Assembly: GCF_030052815.1 (NCBI RefSeq)
Contig: NC_079495.1
Location: forward strand, 44,989,504 to 45,053,503
From: Hevea brasiliensis
Taxonomy: Eukaryota > Streptophyta > Magnoliopsida > Malpighiales > Euphorbiaceae
Direction of reading: 5' to 3'
DNA length: 64,000 bases
Shown here: positions 35,361 to 46,776 of the stretch, one piece after another
Numbering within the stretch: position 1 is the first letter of the stretch
Layout of the letters: every line of letters starts with the position of its first letter
Program-made: the position numbers and the translations under genes
Notes under the pieces: model-generated
What the model was told of the DNA's origin: nothing
Database searches by the model: none
The model's input: the letters and a program-made list of their open reading frames with translations, nothing else

Positions 35361-36900
35361 GTATGTGGGTGTAATTGGAATTCACATACCTATTAAGCAT
35401 GAGAAAGTCAATATTTTGACTTGAATAGTATCATAAATAGTAACCCCGAAATGCAAACTTCAAAGAACATTATTTTAAGCAAAGTAGGGGTAGAATTAAG
35501 TAGGTGTGAATTTATTTATTGGATTAATTATGAGATATGATACTGAAACACTGTAAATTGTGTGTTCAGTTGAAAAAGATCCAAGAAAGGATAAGGAACA
35601 TTGAGTCAAGGCCTAGAGGTGACTCAAATCAGGTTTGTGCACAATAAACCTTATTTAAGCATTTTGTTATTGAAAATTTGATTTAGTATGCATTATGAAA
35701 TTTCTGTGTTAATTATGAGTTTAAGAACTTTTGTGTTGCCACTTTGTGAATGAAAATGTGACTTTGGAAATTGATTGGATTTTATATGCAATACTTAAAC
35801 AAATTGTTTAAAATTGATTTCGGATTCACACTTAGCATGATAGTGCCATATTATTCCTCCTCCATTTTATGGGGTTGAGATCGATTATTTTCCTCCCTCT
35901 CTGGCTTACCAATTGAGGTCAAGATTGGATGAGTACTCATTAGCTAACTAGCCACCTCCCTTACTTATTTCGATTAGTGAGATTGTAGATTGCTTTGTCA
36001 TGGTGTACAACACAGCATTGATCAGAAATTTTGTGTCATGACTTAAGTTGTGTATGGATTGGTAACACTGTGTTTATTAAATTATTTGACAAAATTATGT
36101 TATAAATGTGATTTGAAAATTGTGAAATGTGATTGTGTAATGCTTAAATTATGATTTGGCAATAAATGGTTTATGTTCAGCTTTTTTAATTTTATTGTGC
36201 ACCATTGAGTAAATTATACTCAGTGATAGCTTATTTTGCTATCGCAGATAAGGGCAAGGAGAAAGCAACAAAGTGAGCTGCTATTGAGAGGACTACATTG
36301 ACCTTTTTGTATGGGTATTTATTTATACCCTTGTAGTTATTTTGATGTAAATATCATAGTGTCATATGTATTAATGTAAAATTGAGCAGTTGTACAGTAA
36401 ATTGTAATAATATTATTTTTAGATTTTATATCTATAAATTAAACTTGTGAATGTAAATGAGCTTTATTGAATGCAATGTTGATGAGTTTATTCAATTGTT
36501 TTGAACATATTGTGAATTGAGAATTTTGAAATGCATTTGTGTTGATTGGGTTGATTATGTGGATTTGAGTTGCATTGGAGGTTGAGATTTGTGAAGTGAT
36601 TTATTGGAAGTGCTTTTTACAGGTTTAAAATTTTGGTTTTTCTCAATTACAAATGGCACTTGCTGAAATTTTTACAAAATTTGTGAAAAAATAAAAGTTA
36701 TCAAAATTTTTACCTAGTCTTTAAAATGAAATTAAAAGTTTTTAATACCTATTAAAAGTGCTCACCACCTTTAAATGAGATAAAATTGTTATAAAATCCC
36801 TTGTGGTGTATTTAATAGGTTATCGGTAGGCGAAGTTGCGTAATTCATTAAGTATACTATGGGATCATGTTATGCCTTGCGAAGGGGATAAGGTGTGACA
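35361..36900 (+). repeat. Gypsy B 5' LTR, right part
   Basis: Resumes after the copia element with GTATGTGGG (TSD copy at 35361-35365) and ends GTGTGACA at 36900. It is similar to 48895-50438 and, more distantly, to the C LTRs. Hairpins lie at 36206-36330. Confidence 0.9.
36206..36330 (+). other. Three-hairpin cassette, gypsy B LTR
   Basis: TGAGTA (36206-36211) pairs with TACTCA (36217-36222); GATAGC (36225-36230) pairs with GCTATC (36238-36243); GGGTAT (36313-36318) pairs with ATACCC (36325-36330). Stems of the same order lie at 49747-49875 and 54284-54400 with partly different sequence. Function unknown. Confidence 0.7.
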
Positions 36901-36908
36901 TGTTTTAG

Positions 36909-36920
36909 TGGTATCAGAGC
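36909..36920 (+). other. Primer-binding site, gypsy B (initiator tRNA-Met)
   Basis: TGGTATCAGAGC, eight bases after the LTR end. Confidence 0.92.
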
Positions 36921-37089
36921 ATGGTTTTGAAATGAGTTTTGATTATGATTGTGATTATTTCTTTGATAAGTACAACTGCTCAAGTGTCCTGAATTGATAC
37001 ATATGACATATTTACATAATGAATATGCACTAATGGAAGTCAACCTTCTTGTATTTGTTATCAGGAAGTAGAAAATAATTGAAATCATA

Positions 37090-37621
37090 ATGGAAGAGGG
37101 AGATTATTCTGTTGAACAATCTGTCGAGGCTGAGGCACAAAGGGAAGCACCAGCACTCCAGAATGTGAGTGGGTTAGCCACTCTAGCTCCTCCTCAAGTA
37201 CTGTAGTTTCCTGCTTAGTTTGCACAACAAATGGCTGCATTGTTTCAGCAAATGGCTGGGAATTTGCCAACACCAGCACAGACACAAACCCCTGTAACAC
37301 AACCATAGCCCTAGTAAAATAGTATGAAAAGCTAATGAAATTTGGGGCTACAGAATTTAAAGGAACCATGGATCCACTGGAAGCAGAACAGTGGTTAGAG
37401 AGAATGGAAAGAGTTTTCCTAAAATTACAGTGTGCAGAAGAGCTGAAGTTTGAGTATTCTATATCATTTCTGCAAGGGGATGCCTATGAATGGTGGAAGA
37501 CCATCCCTCACAGCCTGGTAGAGCCACCAGTCCTCACCTAGGCAGATTTTCTGATTCAGGCAGAAATGGGTCCCTGACACTTATGTAGACATGAAGCTAC
37601 AAGAATTTCTGAGTTTAAAGC
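37090..37621 (+). pseudogene. gag: Gypsy B gag, 5' part (broken)
   Basis: The ATG at 37090 starts MEEGDYSVEQSVEAEA, like the C gag at 55096. Stops occur in the Gln-rich part near 37204-37318, and a frame change follows before the gag core MKFGATEFKGTMDPLEAEQW (37335-37541), which includes GDAYEWWK. The frame is cut at AAAGC (37617-37621) by a solo copia LTR and goes on at 39771. Confidence 0.87.
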
Positions 37622-39156
37622 TGTTAGTAGTATGCCCTAGAGCATATCATTTAGCATGTATCTTGTACATATATTATTAATAAAAGGAATTTTCACTTTT
37701 TTATTTACATAATATATTTATGTGTAATAGAAAAGGTCCATTGATATTTTGTTAGAAATTATATTCTTAAGTTGTTAAGAATATGAGTGACAGTATTTCT
37801 AGCACAAAGTATCATAAATAGGTTCACAATCGAGGATACTTCACAATAAGGACATGACTTATCCAGAAAGATTGTATTCATGTTTGTTCCCAAGTTATTT
37901 ATATGAGATATAAATAAGATGGAATGGTGAGTCTCATGCCATATGACAAACATGATAGGCACTTATACATGATAAGTAGGTCACACCAGTGACACTTATG
38001 ACAAGCACATGGAGTTTACTCTTGTCAATGTATTGTCATAAATCATATCAGTGCATATAATCTTTAGACCTGAGATAGCACAATTATCTTGTATGTAGGT
38101 GGTTTGAGTTTGATACTGCTTTCATATTCGTACTGTGTATGGGTATATGGGCATGTGTTGGCTCCTACAAGTTATATATGGAGATAGGTGTTGATCAAGA
38201 TAGAATCTGTTACCCTAAGTAAATAGGGATAAAATCCTATGTTCATTTAATTGTTCTTGATGTTTCAAGTTCCTGGCCATGACAGATAGATTTAATCAGA
38301 AAAGAGTTTCTGATGAGAAAGTCTTTTTAATGAAGAACTGGAATTAAAAGAGAACATAACATTCATAGCAAATGGGGTTTGACATAAACCATGACTCCAA
38401 CTTGAATTGGGATTTTGTAACAGAGAGATTCTAGTGCATGGTAACATATGATTATAGGTTCATTTAACATAAAACTTATCACTAATTGGGTAGCTATGGC
38501 AAGCTATGCTAGGTGTTAACCATAGTCTATGAGGTGCCTAAAATAATTTAGAGAAATCATTTATGGTAAGAAAGAGTTCTGATGATATTAAGAGTTGATA
38601 ACATATCTCATTGCCAATTAGTGATGAGTCTAGTGAGTCACACACATACACAAGTAATCACCAAGTTAAATGTGATTTAATTAATTAATTAAAGAGTTTA
38701 ATTGATTAATTAAATAGGTTTGGTTTGCAATTAGATTACAAAGTCTCTAGCATCGCTTGAAACCAAATCTAGGTTATTGGATGTATAGTATAAGTTAAAT
38801 TTATATTTAAAGTGTTTAAATATAAATTTAATTATGAGAAATTAATTAATAGAGATTAATTAATTAATTTATATTTGATATAAATTGATTAGAAGAAGAG
38901 AAATAATTATTTTGGGTTGAGAACTCAAAATTAAGACACAAGGGTAATTTGGTCATTTCACAGAGTGACATGTGGCACCATGAGATGGTGACACATGGCA
39001 CTACACTTAAGCTTGGCATTTGTCTTCCAATTATGTAAGATGATGAAAGTCAAGATTAAATCTAGCTTTGACACTTGGCATAATGTGATTGGGTCAAGTT
39101 AAAATATGATGCAATCAGAAAATGACATGTGGCAAGGGTTTTAAGTGGTGACCTAG

Positions 39157-39166
39157 CTATATAAGG
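39157..39166 (+). promoter_or_regulatory. TATA-like box, solo copia LTR
   Basis: CTATATAAGG at the shared LTR position. Confidence 0.5.
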
Positions 39167-39570
39167 GAAATGATGAAAGAACAAAAGAAGTATTCTGATT
39201 TTTATCACAAAGCTGCCACCACCTCTTTGTCCTGTTTCTCTCTTCTTCTTCATCTCTCATCAATTCAAAGAGAATTGTCAACATTCTCTTGAGTTAAAAT
39301 TGCTAGAAATCGTTTCTAGTGTCCTATATACATCTGTAATCTCTCTAAGAGCAAAACCTCAATTTCTAATTGATTGGAAAGGCTTGAGAAGTTGTTCAAG
39401 GGGCTGCCATTGGTGATCTTAGTGTGGACAAGCTAGAGGGATAACATCTGGTGTCCTAGGTACTTCCCAAAGGTACCAAACACATCAACAGTGCATCAAA
39501 AGGTTAGTGCACATGTTCTTCAATTAATCTAGGGTTCTAATGAATTAATCTGTTAATTCTAAAATCTTAA

Positions 39571-39632
39571 ATGACAAATGTAGATCCAAAAGCATATTAA
39601 AATGACAAATGTAGATCCAAAAGCATATTAAA
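39571..39632. repeat. 31-bp perfect tandem duplication
   Basis: Copies 39571-39601 and 39602-39632 are identical (unit begins ATGACAAATGTAGATCC). Other copia LTRs here have one copy. Confidence 0.95.
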
Positions 39633-39770
39633 AGTATTTTAATATGCTGTTTAACATTGAAATCAATTAGATAAATAATGAATCTTGAATGATGCATGAG
39701 ACCCTAGAAGAAAATTTTTAAATTCAATGTTCTAAACTACTAATTTTCATGCTTCCACTCCTTCAGAAGC

Positions 39771-40440
39771 AAGGGGACAGAACCATAGTAGAGTATGAGA
39801 GAGACTTCTCTTGGTTGAGCCATTATGCTGGAAGCTTAGTTTTTACCCCCAGAGATCGGTGTAAACAGTTTGAGGCCAGGTTAAGGCATAATCTGAGAAT
39901 GCAAGTTGTGGGTTCCGACATCAGAATTTCTCTGAGCTGATCTCACAGGCTTTGGACTTAGAAAGAATTGAAAAGGAAGGATCAGTTAAGAAGGGTACAT
40001 AAGAGAAAAAAAAGACTGAAAAGGCCACTGATCAAGCACCTGAAAGCTATTCTACGAAGAGAAAGAATTTTAAGGGATCCAGCTCCCGTAAATCTGGTAG
40101 AGGTAGATTTTCTGGCCAGAGACCACCCCAATCTAGTCAGCAGACCTAGCAAACACCCAAAGGCGCATTATCAGTACGTCAATGTGAGACTTGTGGCAGA
40201 ACACATGGTAGGGTATGCTTCAAAGCTATAGGTGCATGTTTTAACTGTGGAGGGATCAGACATTTTGCAAAAGATTATACCAGTCCATGCTGCTCTGGAC
40301 CATCTGTCACATCAGAGGGATCCGCCCAAGCCTCTACACTGAGGGGTTCATAGCCAGCTAACAAAGGCAGAGGCAGAGGTAGGGGTAGTAGCCCAGGAAG
40401 TCAAAGCACAGTAAATCAGCCTGAGCAAGCTCTAGCTTGA
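39771..40440 (+). pseudogene. gag: Gypsy B gag, 3' part (broken)
   Basis: Continues the gag with VEYERDFSWLSHYAGSLVF (39791 on). A frame change near 39915 precedes a lysine-rich stretch. Two zinc knuckles lie at about 40177-40285: CETCGRTHGRVC and CFNCGGIRHFAKDY, the second with Tyr where the last Cys should be. An Arg/Gly-rich stretch follows (40365-40400). Confidence 0.85.
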
Positions 40441-41464
40441 GTGTATACAATGAGACAACGAGAAGAGGCTAAGACTTCAAACATAGTTGCTAGTACTTTC
40501 TCCACCTTTAATTAAGATATACTTGTGTTATTTGATCTGGGTTCTACTCACTCTTATGTGAGTGCTAGCATCACTGATTGTCTTGATGTTCCATGTGTGA
40601 AAATGGATTTTGAGGTGCTAGTAACGAGTCTGCTTGGAAAAGAAGTCAGGGTAAATAGAATGTATAGACATTGTCCTTTGGTGATCCAAGAACATACTTT
40701 TCTGTCTGATCTGATTGAAATGCCCTTCAGAAATTATGATATTATCTTGGGCATAGAATGGTTAGTCAGGCATCATGCCATGATTGACTGTAGATTGAAG
40801 ACAGTCACTTTTGGTCTCCCTCGGTACAGTAATATGATAATACACAGGAAGAGGCAACTATTGCCGTCAAACATCATTTCGGCTGCACTGACCAGAAAAA
40901 TGATCAGAAAGGGGTGTGAAACATACTTGGCACATATGGTAGACACCCGAGTGGGAAGTCCAGCAATAAGGGACATTCGTACCGTATGTGACTTTTCGGA
41001 TGTGTTTCCGGATGAGCTGCCAAGATTCCCTCCAAAAAGAGAAGTGCAGTTTGAGATTGATGTTATGCCTGGTGTGGATCCAATCTCTATAACACCATAT
41101 AGAATGGCACCAGTAGAACTAAAAGAATTGAAAATACAGTTGTAAGAGTTGCTTGATAAGGTCTTCATTCGCCCTAGTGTGTTACCTTGGGGAGTGCCAA
41201 TGTTGTTTGTTAAAAAGAAAGATGGCACTTTCCGCTTATGTGTTGACTACCGGCAGTTGAATAAGGTGACAATAAAGAATAGATACCCATTGCCCTGCAT
41301 TGATGACCTGTTTGATCAACTAAATGGTGCAGCTGTGTTCTCCAAAATTGATTTGAGATCGGGTTATTATCAACTGAAGGTACAAGAGCAGAGTATCCCA
41401 AAAACTGCTTTCAGAACTCGATATGGCCATTATAAATTTTTGGTCATGCCATTCAGGTTAACTA
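40441..41464 (+). pseudogene. pol: Gypsy B protease and start of reverse transcriptase
   Basis: The protease active-site region reads LLFDLGSTHSYVSASI, with D-L-G at the place of D-S/T-G, and FRNYDIILGIEWL as its second block. An open stretch 40525-41145 runs from protease into the RT linker. A TAA (41143-41145) where Gln is expected separates it from the RT fingers (41149 on: [17 protein letters not shown]). RT is cut at AACTA (41460-41464) just after the MPF block and before the catalytic FxDD box, which is outside the window. Confidence 0.88.
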
Positions 41465-43075
41465 TGTTAGTAGTATGCCCTATAGCATATCATTTAGTAT
41501 GTATCTTATACATGTTTTATTAATTAAAAGGCATTTTCACTTTTTCGTTTACATAATATATTTATGTGTAATAGAAAAAGTCCATTGATATTTTGTTAGA
41601 AATTCTATTATTAAGTTGTTAAGAATATAAGTGACAGTATTTCTAGCACAAAGTATCATAAATTGGTTCACAATCGAGGATACATCACACAGGACATGAC
41701 TTATCTAGAAAGATTATATTCATGTTTATTCCTAATGTATTTATATAAGATATAAATAAGATGCAATAGTGAGTCTCATGCCATATAATAAACATGATAG
41801 ACACTTATGCATGATAAGTAGGCCGAACCAGTGACATTTATGAAAAGCACATAGAGTTTACTCTTGTCAATGCATTATCATAAATCATATTAGTGCATAT
41901 AATCTTTAGACCTAAGATAGCACAGTTATCATGTATATAAGTGGTTTGAGTTTGATACTGTATTCATACTTGTACTGTGTATGGGTATATGGGCATGTGT
42001 TGGCTCTTAACAGTTATATATGGAGGTAGGTGTTGATCAAGATGGAATCTGTTGCCCTACGTAAATAGGGATAAAATCTTATGTTCATTTAATTGTTCTT
42101 GATGTTTCAAGCTCTTGGCCAGGACAGATAGATTTAATCAGAAAAGAGTTTCTGATGAGAAAATCTTTTTAATGAAGAACTGAAATTAAAAGAGAACATA
42201 ATATTCATAGCAAATGGGGTTTGACATAAACCATGACTCCAGCTCGAATTGGGATTTTATAATAAAGAGATCCTAGTGCATGGTAACATATGATTATAGG
42301 TTCATTTAAGGTAAACCTTATTACTAGTTGGGTGGCTATGGCATGCTATGCTAGGTGTTAACCATAGTTTATAGGGTGCCTAAAATGATTTAGAGAAATC
42401 ATTTATGGTAAGAAAGAGTTATGATGATATTAAGAGTTGATATCATATCTCATTGCCAATTAGTGATGAGCCTAGTGAGTCACACACATACACAAGCAAT
42501 CACCAAGTTAAATGTGATTTAATTAATTAGTTAAAGAGTTTAATTGATTAATTAAATAAGTTTGGTTTGCAATTAGATTACAAAGTCCTAGCATGGCTTG
42601 AAACCAAATCTAGGTTATTCGATGTATAATATAAGTTAAATTTATATTTAAAGTATTTAAATATGAATTTAATTATGAGAAATTAATTAATAGAGATTAA
42701 TTAATTAATTTATATTTGATATAAATTGATTAGAAGAAGAGAAATAATTATTTTGGGTTGAGAACTCAAAATTAAGAGATAAGGGTATTTTGGTCATTTC
42801 ACAGGGTGACATGTGACACCATGAGAAGGTGACACATGGCACTACACATAAGCTTGCCATTTGTCTTTTAATCATGTAAGATGATCAAAGTCAAGATTAA
42901 ATCTAAGTTTGACACGTGGCACAATGTGAGTGGGTCAATAAACTAAGAGCAAATCAGAAGGTGACATGTGGTATTTCTTGAATTAAGAAAACTAGAAATC
43001 ATTTTCTAGTGTCCTGTATGCATCTATAACATCTCTAAAGGCAAAATCTGATTTTCTAATTAATTGGAAAGGCTT
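41465..43075 (+). repeat. Copia LTR (level 1), cut by gypsy D
   Basis: Starts TGTTAGTAGTATGCCC at 41465 inside gypsy B RT. It is read to 43075, ending in GGCTT (43071-43075), the TSD of element D. A block of about 100 bp that includes the TATA-like box is missing between 42975 and 42985. Whether this is a solo LTR or a whole element cannot be told because the rest lies beyond D. Confidence 0.9.
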
Positions 43076-46000
43076 TGTAACACCCCTCACTCGACTACAG
43101 TGTAGCCGAGCAAGGCGTGCTACATTCAATGCCGGAGCACCCTAACTTATCTTATTTTATTCCTTTAATAATTTATTCTCATTATATTTTAAAATATAAT
43201 TACTTATCTAAGGAGAAACTGATGAAGTTTCCCCTATTTTAATACCGTTTGGCATATTTCACTATTCACCTGTTTGAAAATTTCAGTAATATTTTACAAT
43301 AAAAATCTCATCAATAATTCTCATAATCATCTCATCATTTCATGCATCATCTATATATTTCAATTCTGTCTTCAAACCCATACCATCTCATTCGTCCTCA
43401 AATTACATAATTTATAAAATAATTACATAATTTCATAATTTACATGATATATAAATTAATTACATATGAAAAAGCTAATTTATTGGTTTACATCATATTC
43501 CTATTAATTACCTTTTCATAATCTACATTTTCATTAATTTACATGATTTCCCAACTAATTACATAAGTTTGGCAACTACAGGATATACAAATAATTTACA
43601 ATATGTTTAGAATGAACAAAATACATAACATGTGTAATATGAGCCCTATCTACATGCATTGTTGAGGAGGTGACAACCTTGTACACTTCTGACACTTCCG
43701 CAAATCTGGACTCCAAAAACCCCAGTTTAATGTCCACTGGGTTTTTATCTTCAGTACCTATGCGAAGGAAACAATCCATCGCGCTAAGCATTGCTACTTA
43801 GTGGTGCAATAATATAGCAAGAAAATAATATATAAATAAAGGTAGAAATAAACCATAATTCGAATAATTTAGATCTATAATTAATTTAGTTTCTAATATT
43901 AACTATTCTCTATCCTGCCATATTCTTCTTTGGAGGTGCTCAGTCCAGAAATTTGCATTAATAATGTACCAGATATGAATAATCTAAAATTTAAACTTAT
44001 ACTTATATTCTTATGTAAATCACATTTGTAATGTTATTTAAGTTATAATTGTTCTACTAGTCTTTTTATCACTTCTTTGATACTTTCTAAGTTATTTACA
44101 ATCATTTCGTAATATTTAAAATTTTTAGAACTAATCTAATTTACTTCAGACCCTTCTAAGAAATAAATTTTTGGAGCTAATCTAATTTATTTCAAAACTT
44201 CTTACTCATTTATTTGCTTTCTAGCATTTTTAATTACTAATATTTGTAACTTATTTTAATAAATTAGACTACCCAAGTAACTTATGAGAGGCTGACTAAA
44301 CTGGATAACGGGTCGTTGGCACTGGACACCGTGATGCCTTAGGCCATCATACCATGGAACGCAGAACGTCAACTACGTATGCAGTCAGTATGACTAAAAA
44401 GCCATGATAACACATAATCGGGCATAAAAGCCATGAATGTTGGCATAAAGCTATGAATGCGGGCATAAAGCCATGAATACGGGCATAAAGCCTTTCGTAG
44501 TACTGCTAAAAAATACCCTATTAGCATGTCAATCTATCCAATCTGACACACGTGTTTAGGCAATACATGGGCACATAGTACCATTAAGAGTTTATATGTT
44601 TCATCATTTCATTATATTTTTTGTTTTTATTTCTATAGCATTCTAATTTTGTTAATAATGGAAACATAATTTTCAAATTCACATTTCTAGGTAATTTATG
44701 CATTCATCGTAATATTCATACTAATTACAACTCACATTCATTTAATCTAATGTACTATTCACATTCAAAACATCTTTCCTTTCTCTCTTGATGGGAACCT
44801 AAATCCCAAATGACACTTTTATCACATTTATTCATTCAACAATCTATTCATATAAAGTGCATTTCATACTTCAAGTTGTATTGCTAATATATTATGAAGT
44901 CCATTGGTGTTAGGAGTATAAGTCTCAATAATCCATCTAGGTTAATTTCATTTCATATTCAAGTGGTATCACTCATGTTTTATTAGACCTACTGCTAAAG
45001 GGAATACAAATCTTAATTATATATTCACATAACTTAAATGTTCATTAAGTCATTTAGGTAAATTACTATTTCTATTCCAAGTAATCCATAAACATTTCAT
45101 GGATTCCAAATTTCATACCTTAATTTCCTCCACCAATTAAGTTCTTATACTTTGTGTCTTTGTACTACTATTCACATTACTATTCGCTCAAATGGTTGAC
45201 TTTTTAATATATAATAAATTTATTGAACCTAAGTCTCCAAGATACCATATTTTGCATTTTATTTTTGTTGGTATTGGTTTCCACTACCATTCCAAAACTT
45301 ATCTTATGTTATTTAAAATTTTCAGATTTTATACCCTAAGTTTACTATTCCATTGGTTAATTGTGTAGTAGGAATTTGATAAAATTGTCTTCATAAAAGT
45401 TGTTCCTTATTGTGTCTAGTTACATTTCTTTTTTTGAATCACTCCATTTGGAGTTTTGTATCTCAAGTTATGGTTATTTTACTATAAGTGGTCGGATTGA
45501 CCTGTGCCCAGAATTTCTGGGCAATTTGGTTCTGCTAGATTTGGTGACCTAAGTTTAGTTGGCAATTTGACTAGGTTATGGTCAGAATTTGGATTTGTGT
45601 TCTTCATGAAAGTTGTAGGGCTATGACTCAAATTTCTGCTAGTAAAATTTCAGATTAATTAAACTTTTCTACACTGAGTTATGACCATTTGAACAAATAC
45701 TGTTCATTTAGTCATTTTCCAAGGACAGCATGTTGGTCACCCAGATTAGGGTAATTTTTAAAGCCACTTAGGTTAGATTTCTGGGCAGGGTTCCTTCATC
45801 AAAATTGTGGCATTATGTATCTAGTTTTACCTCCAATTGGCTTTGCACCAATTTGAGCTACACAAGTTCAGTTAAGGCTCTCTAAACACACTGGACTCCA
45901 AGAGTCCAGACTGCAGCACACAAGGTAGCCTCCCCTTTCCAACATCCAATGACTCAATTCACTTCATAGTAAGTTTAAAACTTACCAAATGGTCACTAAT

Positions 46001-46776
46001 TGACCATTAAAATGTTCCTACACCATTATAGGAGCAAAACCTCACTTTGCTCAAAACCCTAAGTTCTCAATTTCTCAAATCTTGCATTATACATACAACT
46101 AAAGTTTTTATCTCACTTATATATATCAAGGGACATCCCTACATCATTTTAAGTCCATCAAAAACCATCATACTCATGGAAGTTCATGGCTACCAAAATT
46201 TAAAGAAACCCTAACATGTATAGTTTGCTTCAATTTTTTTTTTTCATTTCATTACTTAATTTGTTGTTCTAACAAGAAATAAAGGTGTAAGAGAGAAAAA
46301 TAAGGCACTAACCGCAATTGATGACTCTTCCAAGTTTCCAAATCTTCCATTTCTTCTCTTCTTTTTGCTACCTAGAGGTGTTCTAAGGTGTGAGGATGAG
46401 TTTTAGTGAAGTAAGCTAGTGGTTTTATGGTGTGTTTGTATGAGAATTCTAGTAAGAAGGAGGAGCAACAATGGAGTGTGTGTAGAGAAAGAAGTGTCTC
46501 GGCTGAATGAGGAAGAAGAAAGCAGAATTTGTTTCTTTAATTTGACTTCTTTTTCCCATTTTAAATGAATTTAAGTGTGTTGCTAAATTGTAATTGGGTG
46601 GGGGCATTTTAATGACATCATGTGATGTCATAATTCCCAATTTCTTTCATTTTCTTTTTCTTTTCTTTTCTACTCATTTTCAATTCAATTTTTAACAATA
46701 TTTATTCATATTTTATGTCATAATAATTATTTACTTAATTGGAAAAGTAGGCCAAAAATCATTTCTAAAGACGAAA
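43076..46776 (-). repeat. Gypsy D 3' LTR, larger part
   Basis: On the plus strand it starts TGTAACACCCCTCACTCGAC, the reverse of the LTR 3' end. It stops at CGAAA (46772-46776), the TSD of a solo LTR. Total 3' LTR length with 50444-50841 is about 4.1 kb. A hairpin is at 43784-43801 (one mismatch). Short open frames such as 43576-43791 lie on the minus strand without known domains. No gene seen. Confidence 0.9.
44419..44493. repeat. 20-bp tandem repeat in D LTR
   Basis: About 3.6 copies of GGGCATAAAGCCATGAATAC with small changes. The counterpart in the other D LTR is at 63701-63775. Confidence 0.9.

Larger units (their letters stand above)
37622..39765 (+). repeat. Solo copia LTR in gypsy B gag (level 1)
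   Basis: Starts TGTTAGTAGTATGCCC, ends CTCCTTCA, length 2144 bp. Flanks are AAAGC (37617-37621) and GAAGC (39766-39770), a TSD with one mismatch. No interior remains. A TATA-like CTATATAAGG is at 39157-39166 and a 31-bp tandem duplication is at 39571-39632. Confidence 0.92.
1..41464 (+). mobile_element. Outer Ty3/gypsy element B (partial, level 0)
   Basis: This is the oldest layer of the nest. Its own sequence is 1-1413 plus 35361-36900 (5' LTR, start outside the window) and 36901-37621, 39771-40440 and 40441-41464 (gag, protease, start of RT). Everything between is later insertion. The LTR ends in GTGTGACA at 36900 and is followed by a tRNA-Met-type primer-binding site. The order gag, protease, RT and the RT motifs mark it as Ty3/gypsy. 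The 3' part lies beyond the window because the RT is interrupted at 41464 by a copia LTR that is itself interrupted. Confidence 0.9.

Noticed and set aside
37085..37369. 94-codon minus-strand frame across gypsy B gag
   Set aside because: It is antisense to the gag start and its low-complexity content comes from the Gln/Pro-rich gag text.
43576..43791. 71-codon minus-strand frame in D's LTR
   Set aside because: The D partner LTR (62850-63070) does not keep it as a clear frame and it overlaps the hairpin region; likely chance.
44419..44493. Regular short repeats that could suggest a CRISPR array
   Set aside because: Units are adjacent without unique spacers, inside a plant LTR, and mirrored in the partner LTR.
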